A DNA stretch of 64,000 bases from JBLNBN01 sp050260015 (GCA_050260015.1 JBLNBN010000039.1:203382-267381), one strand, 5' to 3'; positions 35,553-44,880 are shown, numbered from the stretch's first letter. Program-made: numbers and translations. Notes: generated by a model not told the origin, from the letters alone.

Positions 35553-38216
35553 ATGAGCGAACCTAGTCTTTTCCTGTGGGCCGAATCCTCGAAGTCGGGC
35601 GCTTCGTATCACCCCTTATGGGCGCATACGATGGACGTTTTCCACGTATTTTCCTTTATTAATAAAAATAAAGGCGGAAAATATGATCGAGACCTCGCAT
35701 TCCTGGCGTCCATGCACGACTTAGGGAAGGCTACGCCCTGTTTTCAGGAAAAGAATGCGCTCCTATTTAATAAATTAATAAGAACGGGCACGCGCGAAGC
35801 CGGGGGGAATAATCGCGCGCAGGCGCCCCCCATAGAATTAATCGGGGTAGCCGCGCTATTTGAAATATTTGAAGAAATAAAAAGTCCGTCGCAAAAGCGC
35901 AAACTGAGGGAGCTTGCGCTCTATGTTGGTATGCATCGAGGCTTTCCCTATAAAAAATCCGAAGCCAACGATCTCTTGAAGTCCGGAGCCGATTTATTGG
36001 GAGGTCCCCCCTGGAAAGCTATAAGGAAATCTCTTTACAATAGACTTGAGGAACTGCTAAACGTCTACCCCGACGAGGCAAATATCCGGATCGATTCTTG
36101 GGAGATGACGCCGTTTGCCGGCATGGTCGCGTTCTCCGATTGGATCGCTTCCGACCGGGCGCATTTTCCCTTTGTCGACGGCGACATTACGCCCGAGGAA
36201 TACTTGCCGCTGAGCCGATTGCGGGCCGAAAAGGCTGTCTCGAACAAGGGATTCTCCCCGACGCCGGTAATTATGGAAAGCAGCTATAAAAATATATTCG
36301 ACGCCGATCCGGGCGCGCTCCAGGCTGAAGTTGAAGAAATGCCGGTAGAAGACGAGCCCACGCTAACGATTATCGAGTCGCCGTCGGGCGAGGGAAGGTT
36401 GGACGCCGCGCTTTTCCTGGCCGCCAGGATCCGGCGCAAAAAGCGTGCGGGAATATTCCTGGCCGCCCCGGTCGGCCCGTTCCGCGAAGCTCTTTTCGAA
36501 AGATTTACTAAATTTATTAACCGGGCAGCAGACCCTGGTCAACCCTCGTTAAATGACATTGCAATAATTACCTGCTCGCGGATTGCGGAACTTGTCGATA
36601 CGTTCAAATCGTTCGAACCGGGGCCGGACGAGGAAGAAATTGGCTCGGAAGAAAGCGGTATAAATTGGTTTATGCTGAAGAATAGATCCCTCGTAGCGCC
36701 GTTTGGCATGGGTTCGTTCGAACAGATCTATCTCTCGGCTTTTAATGCAAGATACTATTTCCTTAGACTTTTCGGCTTAGCGGGGAAGACCGTAATCTTC
36801 GACTGCGTCGCGGCGTACGACGCATATATTCGCCCTCTTTTGTTGCGAACACTGGAATGGTTGCGCGCGGCGGGGGCCGACGTAATCGCGCTTTCCGACG
36901 TTCTGCCCGAAGCCTTCGTTAAAGACATGGCCAAGGCATGGGGAGTTCCCAATTTCGAGCCGGCAGCCGGCTATCCAAAATTAATCTCGGCGCAAGGCGA
37001 AAAGGCTGTTCAGAAGACCTTTCAGCCGAACGAAGAAAAGAACATTAAAATCATTCTCTATCCTGATAATTTTGGCGACGCCGTCCGAAGGGCGAGAGAA
37101 TTAGCCGGGGAGGGAGCAAGCGTCGCAATAATACTCAATTCAGTGAAGAGAGCGCAGAAATTTTATAAATTACTGTCCTCGGACGGTGGAAGCGGCTCTG
37201 AAATACAGGTTGAACTTTACCATACCGGCTTTGTGGAGCGCGACCGGGAAGAACTGGAAAAGAGATTGATAACCGGCTACGGAAAGGACGCCGAACTGGG
37301 ACGCGGGAGAATATTGGTGTCGGATCCATCGCTGGAGCTTGCCCTGGAACTGGATTTTGATTGCGTCTTTACCGACGTCGCCCCGATCGATCTCTTAATA
37401 CGGCGTTCAGGCAATTTACATCGCTTCGCCCGGGTACGCGACGCCGAATCGCAAGAACCCGTTCTGCGTATATTGGCCCCGGACGTCCGGGTCGAGGGGC
37501 TCGGCGCGCTTTACGAATACTCCCCCGATTACTCTCAACTATTTATATATCGAACAATTGCGGCGCTCGAGGCGAAACGCGAGTGGAATTTCCCAAAGGA
37601 TTACCGACCGCTCGTCGAAGCGGTCTACGCCCCGGTACCCCCGCTTGCGAGCGAAGAGCTTGGAAACTTCCCTTGCCATGAGGACCGTAGCGCGATCAAA
37701 AAGGCTTTAAGAGATTTGGACTTTGAGCGCACCAAAGCGCGCACGAAGGCAAACTCCTCGCTCCTGCCGCCGCCCAGCGACATCTGGGAGTACTTTGACT
37801 TCGGAAGGTTCCTCCAAAAGGAAGAAAATGAGGCGCGCGAGGATATGGTCGAGTTAACGGCAAAAGGTCGGCGCGCGGAAAGCGTTCAACCGACGATATT
37901 GCTATATAAAAAGAGCGGAGAGTATTACCTTGACCCGTCGTTTACGGTAAAGGTCGCTCCAGGCATGGAGCTCGACGGCGACGGGTTATCCGGATTATTA
38001 AGAAATCGGATAGGGATAAGCGAGCATTTTCTAATTGAGCGCCTCGTTCGCGAAGCGCACGAATCGCCGTTCGGTCAGAATGAGCCGCCGGCCATGCTCC
38101 GGGATTATAAATATTTGATCTTAGACGAAGATAGATTCTACGTTGGAAGGGATCACGTAGTAAAATACGACAAGGCGATGGGATTGGTAGTCGAAGAAAT
38201 ATTAAAATGTGTATGA
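35553..38216 (+). CDS. cas3: Type I-E Cas3 homologue with degenerate helicase and HD active sites
   Basis: An uninterrupted 887-residue protein with the full type I-E Cas3 layout: HD nuclease domain (about 1-205), RecA1 (265-460), RecA2 (490-680) and C-terminal domain (720-887). The N-terminal HPLWAHTMDV (20-29), MHDLGK (54-59) and FSDWIASD (around Asp196) fit Cas3 HD. However, the usual GHHG reads MHRG (127-130), and no histidine is present where the RHxxxG motif is expected (near 92-96). Helicase motifs are all changed: Walker A GEGRL (279-283) instead of GxGKT, DCVA (417-420) instead of DEVH/DEAH, LSDV (447-450) instead of LSAT, and RRSGN (617-621) instead of QRxGR. The C-terminal domain (LILDEDRFYVGRDHVVKYD) is well kept. 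Known role of the family: ATP-driven degradation of Cascade-bound DNA. ATPase activity here is unlikely. cse2 lies 51 nt downstream; no cse1. Confidence 0.85.
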   Translation: MSEPSLFLWAESSKSGASYHPLWAHTMDVFHVFSFINKNKGGKYDRDLAFLASMHDLGKATPCFQEKNALLFNKLIRTGTREAGGNNRAQAPPIELIGVAALFEIFEEIKSPSQKRKLRELALYVGMHRGFPYKKSEANDLLKSGADLLGGPPWKAIRKSLYNRLEELLNVYPDEANIRIDSWEMTPFAGMVAFSDWIASDRAHFPFVDGDITPEEYLPLSRLRAEKAVSNKGFSPTPVIMESSYKNIFDADPGALQAEVEEMPVEDEPTLTIIESPSGEGRLDAALFLAARIRRKKRAGIFLAAPVGPFREALFERFTKFINRAADPGQPSLNDIAIITCSRIAELVDTFKSFEPGPDEEEIGSEESGINWFMLKNRSLVAPFGMGSFEQIYLSAFNARYYFLRLFGLAGKTVIFDCVAAYDAYIRPLLLRTLEWLRAAGADVIALSDVLPEAFVKDMAKAWGVPNFEPAAGYPKLISAQGEKAVQKTFQPNEEKNIKIILYPDNFGDAVRRARELAGEGASVAIILNSVKRAQKFYKLLSSDGGSGSEIQVELYHTGFVERDREELEKRLITGYGKDAELGRGRILVSDPSLELALELDFDCVFTDVAPIDLLIRRSGNLHRFARVRDAESQEPVLRILAPDVRVEGLGALYEYSPDYSQLFIYRTIAALEAKREWNFPKDYRPLVEAVYAPVPPLASEELGNFPCHEDRSAIKKALRDLDFERTKARTKANSSLLPPPSDIWEYFDFGRFLQKEENEAREDMVELTAKGRRAESVQPTILLYKKSGEYYLDPSFTVKVAPGMELDGDGLSGLLRNRIGISEHFLIERLVREAHESPFGQNEPPAMLRDYKYLILDEDRFYVGRDHVVKYDKAMGLVVEEILKCV

Positions 38217-38267
38217 TTATAAAGTTGATAAAATAGAAGAGATTATAAAAACATAGGACAATTTTAC

Positions 38268-38783
38268 ATGTCTGACAGCGGTTCATTTATTAAAAACATA
38301 GTCAACCACTACGAATCGGAGAAACGGGAGGCAATTGCAAAGCTTAAGCAGGGCATGGCCGGGCAGGGAGCTTTAAATCTGTCTTCCCTGGAGGTAATTG
38401 GCAAGTACATGCCCAAGGATCTTGACGAAGGCGAGGTTAAGATCTATCTTTTAGTCGCCTCGCTCTATTCGATACATCCAAACCACTCCGAGGTAAAGAG
38501 CTACGGGCGTTCGCTCAAAATGCTGCGCGATTCGCTTTCGAGCGGTACCGATAGCTTGGACGAGCGCTTTACGCGTTTGCTTAATTCGGAATTGGAGGAT
38601 CTCCAATTCCAATTCAGACAATTTGGGACGATGCTGTCCGCGGCGGAAATCCCGGTCGATTACGCGCAGATGCTCTCCGACTTAATGGATTGGGCGCATC
38701 CCTCGCGCAGGACTCAGATCAAGTGGGCCCGGGACTACTTTGCCGAGGTTATACAGGCGGAGTCGAGCGCTAGCCGTCAGTAG
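38268..38783 (+). CDS. cse2: Type I-E Cascade small subunit Cse2 (CasB)
   Basis: A 171-residue helical protein. The diagnostic C-terminal block is clear: ERFTRLLNSE (around 105) followed by IPVDYAQMLSDLMDWAHP and then RRTQIKWARDYFAEV. This matches the 'VDYAxLLxDLxxW...RRxWARDF' pattern of Cse2. In intact type I-E systems two Cse2 copies line the belly of Cascade and contact the target strand and the Cas8e subunit. Here it follows cas3 directly, without cse1 in between, and cas7, cas5, cas6e, cas1, cas2 and repeats are absent in the window. The ORF is complete and has an AGGA site upstream. Length is normal (about 160-200). Confidence 0.88.
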   Translation: MSDSGSFIKNIVNHYESEKREAIAKLKQGMAGQGALNLSSLEVIGKYMPKDLDEGEVKIYLLVASLYSIHPNHSEVKSYGRSLKMLRDSLSSGTDSLDERFTRLLNSELEDLQFQFRQFGTMLSAAEIPVDYAQMLSDLMDWAHPSRRTQIKWARDYFAEVIQAESSASRQ

Positions 38784-38981
38784 GAGGGAAAAAATAAAAA
38801 GTCTGTAAAGGCCTTTTATAGTATCCCAGATTTAAGCCGAGTAGCGGCAAACCCCTTCATTCTAAAAGCGCTTCGACGCTCCGAAGCCAGCAGTACGCCA
38901 TTTAGGATCGCTTGCAAATGCAATAAATGATTCGTGATAACAGTATTTAAATCATCTCTCAAATTATATAGGAAGCAGTTA

Positions 38982-40136
38982 ATGACAAATCGATCCGTTC
39001 GGCTTATGTCCGCTTTGTTCGCGGCGGCTTTATTCGCGTTGCATCCCGCAGACTTAGAGAGTCAAAGACCTGGAAAATTGCCCGTCGCGTTTAATAAACG
39101 CTTAGTCGGGACGATAAACGGGAAGCTAGCTGTTACCGTAAATATTAACCGGTTGGATTCGGGGCTTGTTGGGAATTATTATTACGACGATAAGAAAATC
39201 CCAATTGAATTCGGGGAGGGTAGCGCTATTTCGCTCGACGGCGCGGTTCGGCTGGTCGAGGGGCATTACGATACGCAAACCTGGGAGTGGATCGCAACCG
39301 GGATATTCGAGGGAGAGTTTACAAGCGCGCACGAAATAAAGGGGAAATGGAGGAATCCCAAAACGGGGGCTCAATATGAATTCGAGCTTCGCGAGAGTTA
39401 CCCGGAGGGCCTAACGGCTTTAGAGATGATAAGCGAAAGACAGAGCTGGGGCGATTGCGGCGGCCGGCCTTGCTTAGAGACTTCCTACGCTTATCCAGTT
39501 TTTAAGCTTATGGCCGGCGGCGAAGCCGAGAGCAGGCTAAACAAAGAAATGCGCGAAAAGGCTTTCCTCGGGCTTTCCGATATGTCCGGCTACGATCCCG
39601 AAAGAAGCTACTCGAACCTTGCTGAAATCACCCTGGACATAGCCCGGAGTTACAAAGAAGAAAAGGACAATTATCCCGGGGAAGAAGCCCCGACGTGGGC
39701 ATCCCATTCTCGCGTAACGGTAGATTTTATAGTCGGCGACGTAGCTTCCGTAAACGCGTCTATTTACCAATTCTCCGGAGGCGCGCACGGTTCCGAAGGC
39801 TCGATTCTCCTCCCTATCGATCTGAGGTCGGGCTCCGTCTTGCATTTAAATGATATCTTAAAACCCGGAGCCGAGCGTAAATTGAAAGCGGTGGGCGAGA
39901 AGCTCTTCCGCAAAGCGAACGGAATCGGCGCAAAGGAAAAACTCAGCGATGCGGGATATTCCTTCGAGGAGGGAAAATTCTTCCTTCCGGAGAACTTCTA
40001 TGTCCGCCCGGACGGCTTGAAATTTAAGTACCAGCAGTACGAGATAGCTCCCTATGCAATGGGCGCGCCGGAATTAGTTATTCCATATTCAGAAATTCGC
40101 GACCTGATTCGCATGGATAGCCCTATCGGTAAGTAG
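38982..40136 (+). CDS. Exported DUF4163/DUF3298 (RsiV-like) protein
   Basis: A 384-residue protein. The ATG at 38982 is chosen because AGGAAG lies just upstream and the product then starts with a signal peptide (MTNRSVRLMSALFAAALF). A GTG at 38934 would add 16 residues. The N-terminal part (about 30-145) forms a beta-rich domain of unknown type. The second half has a DUF4163 segment (LETSYAYPVFKL) and a DUF3298 segment (VTVDFIVGDVASVNASIYQFSGGAHG to PYAMGAPELVIPYSEI), as in lysozyme-sensing RsiV anti-sigma domains and many exported proteins. No transmembrane anti-sigma part exists here, so a periplasmic binding or inhibitor-like role is only inference. Confidence 0.8.
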   Translation: MTNRSVRLMSALFAAALFALHPADLESQRPGKLPVAFNKRLVGTINGKLAVTVNINRLDSGLVGNYYYDDKKIPIEFGEGSAISLDGAVRLVEGHYDTQTWEWIATGIFEGEFTSAHEIKGKWRNPKTGAQYEFELRESYPEGLTALEMISERQSWGDCGGRPCLETSYAYPVFKLMAGGEAESRLNKEMREKAFLGLSDMSGYDPERSYSNLAEITLDIARSYKEEKDNYPGEEAPTWASHSRVTVDFIVGDVASVNASIYQFSGGAHGSEGSILLPIDLRSGSVLHLNDILKPGAERKLKAVGEKLFRKANGIGAKEKLSDAGYSFEEGKFFLPENFYVRPDGLKFKYQQYEIAPYAMGAPELVIPYSEIRDLIRMDSPIGK

Positions 40137-40220
40137 CGGTGCAGCCCTCAATAACGGGGATGCGCCGGCACGAGGAAGCGGCGGAGGGGGAAAGAAATAT
40201 TAATTAATTATAAGCGAAGC

Positions 40221-40251
40221 TTTTCGTATCTTTGCGATGTTTGTAATTTTG
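40221..40251 (+). promoter_or_regulatory. Candidate promoter of the DinB-family gene
   Basis: TTTT (40221-40224), then 19 nt, then TAATTTTG (40244-40251): the -7 box is a perfect TAnnTTTG and the -33 is one base off. A second perfect -7 (TATCTTTG, 40227-40234) lies nearby. The start would be within about 15 nt of the ATG at 40269, giving a very short leader. Confidence 0.35.
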
Positions 40252-40268
40252 TAATTTTCGAGGAAACT

Positions 40269-40766
40269 ATGTACGAAAGTATTGCCGAATTTACTGGGGA
40301 TTGGAAGAAGGAGAGCCAATCCACAATTAAATTGCTTAAAAACCTGACCGACGCGTCGCTCTCCCAAAAGGTTTACGCCGAGGGAAGAACGCTCGGCTTC
40401 ATCGCGTGGCATTTAGTCTCTTCAATCGCGGAAATGGGATCCAAAGTTGGATTTAACTTCGGAGAAATTGACGAAAAGACGCCTATGCCCCAAAATGCCA
40501 GCGACATCGCCTCAACTTACGAAAAGCTCGCTACGTCCTTAGCGGAGCAGGTCGGCGCATGGGGCGACGAACGGCTCGCTGAGGAAGACGATATGTACGG
40601 CGAAAAATGGTCGAAGAACATGACGTTGCATGTGTTAATTCGCCACGAGATCCACCACCGCGCGCAAATGACAGTTCTCATGCGCCAGGCCGGGCTCCCG
40701 GTTCCCGGCGTTTACGGCCCCTCGAAGGAAGAATGGGCCGCTTACGGCATGCCGCCGATGGAGTAA
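40269..40766 (+). CDS. DinB-family protein
   Basis: A 165-residue four-helix-bundle protein of the DinB/YfiT superfamily. The metal-binding histidines appear as WHLVSSIAEM (His about 44) and the C-terminal HEIHHRAQM (around 128-133). The segment LMRQAGLPVPGVYGPSKEEW is typical of the family end. Related proteins are thiol-dependent metalloenzymes or of unknown activity; some are stress-induced. It stands alone with its own terminator. Confidence 0.88.
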   Translation: MYESIAEFTGDWKKESQSTIKLLKNLTDASLSQKVYAEGRTLGFIAWHLVSSIAEMGSKVGFNFGEIDEKTPMPQNASDIASTYEKLATSLAEQVGAWGDERLAEEDDMYGEKWSKNMTLHVLIRHEIHHRAQMTVLMRQAGLPVPGVYGPSKEEWAAYGMPPME

Positions 40767-40796
40767 TTGAACGGCTAAGTTTTAATTTATTGAAGT

Positions 40797-40830
40797 GAGG
40801 GTGGACTATGATCCGCCCTCGTTTATTTTT
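40797..40830 (+). terminator. Intrinsic terminator after the DinB-family gene
   Basis: GAGGGTGGA (40797-40805) pairs with TCCGCCCTC (40812-40820), with one G-T wobble. It is followed by GTTTATTTTT. Confidence 0.82.
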
Positions 40831-40935
40831 ATCTGTTATTCTTTCGGCGTTTAATTAAACTAAACAACGCGCCATTTAGACATGCGTTGCACTTAAACAT
40901 CGTATTTCTCTACGAATTAATTTCCTAAGGAAAAT

Positions 40936-42675
40936 ATGCTGAATAAATCGACGATCACGGAAAAGTTAGTCGCTTATTTCCTGTTTCTGAATATAACGGG
41001 CGCTCTAGTTGTCGGTTTGCTCTCCTATATTAATTCCAAAGACGCGATTAATCGTAGGACTTTTGAACAGCTTAACTCCGTTAAATACTCTAAGAAAAAG
41101 CAGATAGAGAATTTTTTCCGCGACCGCCTGAACGAGGTTTCGTATTTTTCTCGTACCGGAGATTTGGAGATTAATAGGCTCGAGGCGAATCCGGAAAGCG
41201 TAAAAAGATTCTTCGCTTATTTTAAATATTATAAATCGCTGGCCATTTGCTCCAAGAACGGAGACTATTTCGAAATTTTTTCAAATCAGCCCGATAGCGC
41301 TATTAAAAGAACTGATTGCTTGCCGAAGCCCTTCCGGAAGCGTTTAATTGTGGAAAGCGACTCTATCCATATATTCGAGGATATAGACGTTAAATCCGGA
41401 AGACCTTATAGGCTGTATCTTGCCGCAAAGATCGGAAAGTCGAACGAGGAAGCTTTTTTTGTTATAGATACGCAAATATTAAATTCGATTATGCTCGAGA
41501 CCAATCCAAAGGAGGGGCTGGGGAAAACTGGAGAGTCCTATATAATTGGCTCTGATTACTATATGAGAACGCGTTCTCGCTTTTTTGGAGATTCTATCCG
41601 ATACACGAAAGTTCAAACTAACGGCGCTTACCGGGCGATAAATGGCGGCGAGGGCGTTCTCTTCTACAAGGACTATCGAAATAAGGACGTGCTTGGCTCC
41701 TTCGGACCTCTTAACATTCCTGGTTTAAAATGGTATATATTCGCCGAGATCGATCTGGAGGAAACGAATCAGCCTATCGTAGCAAATAGGACGAGGATTT
41801 TAATCCTAACGCTCATAATTGCGGCGATCGTTTTTGCGCTTACATATATTATATCGCGTAGAATGACGATCCCGATATTGAAGCTAACGGAAGCGACTAA
41901 AAGAATAGCGAACGGGGCTTACGGGGAAAAGCTAAAGTTGGAGTCGAGCGACGAAATCGGCGAACTAACCGCGACGTTCAATGATCTATCGAGCGCGCTC
42001 AAAGAGCAGAGGAATCAGATAGAACGCGAGCGGCTGAAACGCTCTCAATCCGCTATCGAAGCGATGGAAAAGGAGCGGCAGCGGCTTTCGCGGGAACTGC
42101 ACGACGGACTCGGGCAAACGCTTATATCGCAAAAATTGGCCCTGGAGAGTATAAATCCGAACAACGTTCGGCGCAGCGCCGAAGCCCTGGAGGCCGTGAA
42201 GAAATCGCTCGACACTACGATTGACGAAGTTAGGCATATAAGCGCGGACCTTATGCCGGCCGTTCTATTCGAGTTCGGGCTCGTCAACGCGATACGTAAA
42301 CTTTGCAAGGACTTAAACGAATTTGGCAAAATGGAAATAGCGTTCTCTTCCGATTTTCACGTCGATCTGCCAAACGACGACACTAAAGTTTATTTATTCC
42401 GCATCACCCAGGAAGCGCTAAAGAATTCCATTAAACATTCCAAAGCGACGAATTGTTGGGTAGAGCTGAAGGCTAATCAACGCGAGATCATCCTGAAAAT
42501 AAAAGACAACGGCGTTGGGTTCGATAAGGATCAAATTCAGGAGGGGAACGGATTGATAAATATCCGAGAAAGGGTTAATTTGCTGAACGGTCAATTTAAA
42601 GTTCAATCGAAAATTTATGAAGGCGCGGAGTTAACGGTAATCGTGCCGATAGGCGGTAGTTATGGTAAAGATTAA
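40936..42675 (+). CDS. NarX/DegS-type sensor histidine kinase
   Basis: A 579-residue membrane sensor. An N-terminal helix (about 15-33) and a second one (about 285-305) flank a ~250-residue extracytoplasmic sensory domain with a Cache-like look (TGESYIIGSDYYMRTRSRF). HAMP follows (about 305-360), then a HisKA_3 dimerisation domain with His389 in RELHDGLGQ, and a HATPase_c domain (NGVGFDKDQ-type G1 box). The downstream response regulator gene overlaps its 3' end by 14 nt, so the two form a cognate pair. The next gene is the ammonium transporter, making nitrogen or another nutrient a possible signal, but this is only contextual. Confidence 0.93.
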   Translation: MLNKSTITEKLVAYFLFLNITGALVVGLLSYINSKDAINRRTFEQLNSVKYSKKKQIENFFRDRLNEVSYFSRTGDLEINRLEANPESVKRFFAYFKYYKSLAICSKNGDYFEIFSNQPDSAIKRTDCLPKPFRKRLIVESDSIHIFEDIDVKSGRPYRLYLAAKIGKSNEEAFFVIDTQILNSIMLETNPKEGLGKTGESYIIGSDYYMRTRSRFFGDSIRYTKVQTNGAYRAINGGEGVLFYKDYRNKDVLGSFGPLNIPGLKWYIFAEIDLEETNQPIVANRTRILILTLIIAAIVFALTYIISRRMTIPILKLTEATKRIANGAYGEKLKLESSDEIGELTATFNDLSSALKEQRNQIERERLKRSQSAIEAMEKERQRLSRELHDGLGQTLISQKLALESINPNNVRRSAEALEAVKKSLDTTIDEVRHISADLMPAVLFEFGLVNAIRKLCKDLNEFGKMEIAFSSDFHVDLPNDDTKVYLFRITQEALKNSIKHSKATNCWVELKANQREIILKIKDNGVGFDKDQIQEGNGLINIRERVNLLNGQFKVQSKIYEGAELTVIVPIGGSYGKD

Positions 42676-43321
42676 GGTAATATTGGTCGACGACCACAGC
42701 ATTGTGCGGGACGGTATCCGGTCGATACTCCTTTCGGAGGATGGGATCGACGTAATCGGCGAAGTCGCTTCATTTGCCGGGCTTAAGGAAGTGTTGGATC
42801 GTACCTCGCCCGACATAGTAGTAATGGACATCTCCTTGCCGGACATGTCGGGCATCGAAATAGTAAAAATCCTAACGCGCGACTACCCGGGGACGCGCGC
42901 AATGATGCTCACGATGCATACCGACGAGGACTTTATCTTCAACAGCGTAAAAGCGGGAGCCAAGGGCTACCTTCCCAAAAACACGACCAAGAAAGAACTG
43001 ATTCGCGCAATCCGGCAAATCTACGCCGGCGAGGAGTATTTCAGCGACGAGATAAAGAATATTATAATGAAGAGCTACGTCAAGCAGGCCGTCGGCGACG
43101 ACGGGCCTGAGCGCTATTCGAAGTTGCTGACGCGCCGCGAGGAAGAAATACTAAAGCTATGCGCGAAGGGGATGGGCAATAAGGACATAGCCGACAAGCT
43201 CTTTATAAGCGCGCGCACCGTCGAATCGCATAAGAATCATATAATGAATAAACTCGAGCTTAAATCCAACGTCGACCTTGTCAAATTCGCGATAAAGAAT
43301 AAATTGATAGAGCTGGATTAA
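42662..43321 (+). CDS. NarL/LuxR-family response regulator
   Basis: A 219-residue two-component regulator. The receiver domain has the acidic pair Asp10-Asp11 and phospho-acceptor Asp56 (VVMDISLP). The C-terminal LuxR-type helix-turn-helix (about 152-215) reads LTRREEEILKLCAKGMGNKD. It overlaps the kinase gene by 14 nt, implying translational coupling. It probably activates genes that include neighbours; direct targets are unknown. Confidence 0.95.
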   Translation: MVKIKVILVDDHSIVRDGIRSILLSEDGIDVIGEVASFAGLKEVLDRTSPDIVVMDISLPDMSGIEIVKILTRDYPGTRAMMLTMHTDEDFIFNSVKAGAKGYLPKNTTKKELIRAIRQIYAGEEYFSDEIKNIIMKSYVKQAVGDDGPERYSKLLTRREEEILKLCAKGMGNKDIADKLFISARTVESHKNHIMNKLELKSNVDLVKFAIKNKLIELD

Positions 43322-43603
43322 TGGTTAATGGTTTAAATCAATTATACCAGGTTAACCCCGGTTCAGACAATGTCCTTTAGCTGCTCCTAAATAACTCCGC
43401 GTTCCCCTTATAAAAATTACGGGATTATCCCGATGAATTTACGTTATCCCACAATTGATTAAAATGCGAAAATTTTCAAATTTTGCCTGGAAGAAATAAC
43501 CGGCATAACGCGGAGTTTATAAGCGAATTCGTGAAATTGCGCGAACATACGGCTTATAAAAAAACACGCCTCGCCGTCACAAAAATTAATTTCAGGAGAA
43601 AAT
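43322..43603 (+). other. Leader region of the ammonium transporter gene
   Basis: A 282-nt noncoding stretch. It begins with a tandem TTAATGG pair after the regulator stop. An AT-rich inverted repeat, AAAATTT-N2-AAATTTT (43469-43484, containing the palindrome GAAAATTTTC), lies about 120 nt upstream of amt and is a plausible protein binding site. A canonical sigma-54 element was not found. A good AGGAGA ribosome-binding site precedes the amt ATG. Confidence 0.4.
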
Positions 43604-44833
43604 ATGGATATAGGCAGCACGGGATTTATGCTCATCGCCTCTAGCTTGGTTATGCTGATGACTCCCGGTTTAGCTTTCTTTTACGGCGGGCTCGTCGGTA
43701 AGAAAAACGTTTTGACTGTAATGATACAGAGCTTCGTATCGATGGGTTGGACGACGATGCTCTGGTGGGCTTTCGGCTTTTCTTTATGCTTTAGCGGGGG
43801 GCATGGAGGCGTATATGGCGACTTCAATCTCGCATTCCTCAACGGAACAAATCTTTTCACCCCGCTTAAAGAAATTAATCCGCACCTTTTTGGCGCGATC
43901 AATATCCCGCTCTACGTATTTTTCGCCTACCAGATGATGTTCGCGATAATTACTCCCGCGCTTATAACCGGCGCGTTCACGAACCGCGTGCGTTTCCCCG
44001 CCTACCTGGCTTTTCTAACGCTTTGGTTGGTCTTCGTCTATTTCCCGTTGGTTCATATGGTCTGGGGCGGCGGCTTGCTATACGATTGGGGCGTCAGGGA
44101 CTTCGCGGGCGGCATAGTCGTGCATGCGACGGCCGGATTTGCAGCGCTGGCCTCCGTTTTCTATGTAGGCAAAAGAAAAGTCTCCGAGGAAGGGCCTCAC
44201 AATTTGCCGTTAGTCGCGTTGGGAACTGGTCTATTATGGTTCGGATGGTACGGCTTTAACGCCGGCAGCGAACTAATGGTCGATAATATCACCGTGCAGG
44301 CGTTCATTAACACGGATATTGCCGCTTCGTTCGCCGCTATCACATGGCTGATTATCGCGTGGATATTCGAAAAGAAACCAAAATTCCTCGGCCTGTTAAC
44401 CGGGGCGGTGGCCGGACTTGCGACAATAACTCCCGCCGCGGGTTATATCTCCACGACGAGCGCAGTGATTATCGGCATTATCGCGGGCATCGGTTGCTAT
44501 ATCGCAGTTTATATAAAGAATAAATTCCAATGGGACGACGCGCTCGACGTATGGGGCGTGCACGGCGTCGGAGGAGTTCTGGGAGTTATTATGCTCGGAT
44601 TCTTCGGAATGACCGCCATCAATCCATCCGGTTTCAACGGCGCATTCTTTGGCGATACTACCGGCTTTTTAATGAAGCAGGTCGTGTCGGTTCTGGCCGT
44701 TATGATCTACGCGTTTATCTTCACTTACGTGGCGCTCTTCCTGATTAATTTCTTTACTCCCGTTAGGGTTACTGAAGAAGAAGAAACGCTTGGACTGGAC
44801 GAAGCTCTTCACGGCGAAGAAGCCTATCTTTAA
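43604..44833 (+). CDS. amt: Ammonium transporter (Amt family)
   Basis: A 409-residue inner membrane protein with eleven predicted helices that conducts ammonium/ammonia. Family hallmarks are present: MLMTPGLAFFYGGLVGKKN near the N-terminus, the DFAGGIVVHATAGFAAL block containing the first pore histidine, and DVWGVHGVGGVLG with the second pore histidine. Length is normal. A P-II (glnK) gene, usual next to amt in many bacteria, is absent. The upstream two-component pair may regulate it. A strong terminator follows, then a beta-barrel protein gene in the same direction. Confidence 0.96.
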   Translation: MDIGSTGFMLIASSLVMLMTPGLAFFYGGLVGKKNVLTVMIQSFVSMGWTTMLWWAFGFSLCFSGGHGGVYGDFNLAFLNGTNLFTPLKEINPHLFGAINIPLYVFFAYQMMFAIITPALITGAFTNRVRFPAYLAFLTLWLVFVYFPLVHMVWGGGLLYDWGVRDFAGGIVVHATAGFAALASVFYVGKRKVSEEGPHNLPLVALGTGLLWFGWYGFNAGSELMVDNITVQAFINTDIAASFAAITWLIIAWIFEKKPKFLGLLTGAVAGLATITPAAGYISTTSAVIIGIIAGIGCYIAVYIKNKFQWDDALDVWGVHGVGGVLGVIMLGFFGMTAINPSGFNGAFFGDTTGFLMKQVVSVLAVMIYAFIFTYVALFLINFFTPVRVTEEEETLGLDEALHGEEAYL

Positions 44834-44846
44834 CTGATTATTTTGC

Positions 44847-44880
44847 AAAAGCGGCGCGTTTCGGCGCCGCTTTTGCTTTT
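44847..44880 (+). terminator. Intrinsic terminator after amt
   Basis: AAAAGCGGCGC (44847-44857) pairs with GCGCCGCTTTT (44864-44874) around the loop GTTTCG, followed by GCTTTT. It begins 14 nt after the amt stop. Confidence 0.9.

Noticed and set aside
35553..38783. A CRISPR array or further cas genes near cas3-cse2
   Set aside because: No regularly spaced direct repeats were seen in 33.8-43.6 kb, and the genes on both sides (beta-helix lipoprotein, DUF3298 protein, DinB) are unrelated to CRISPR.
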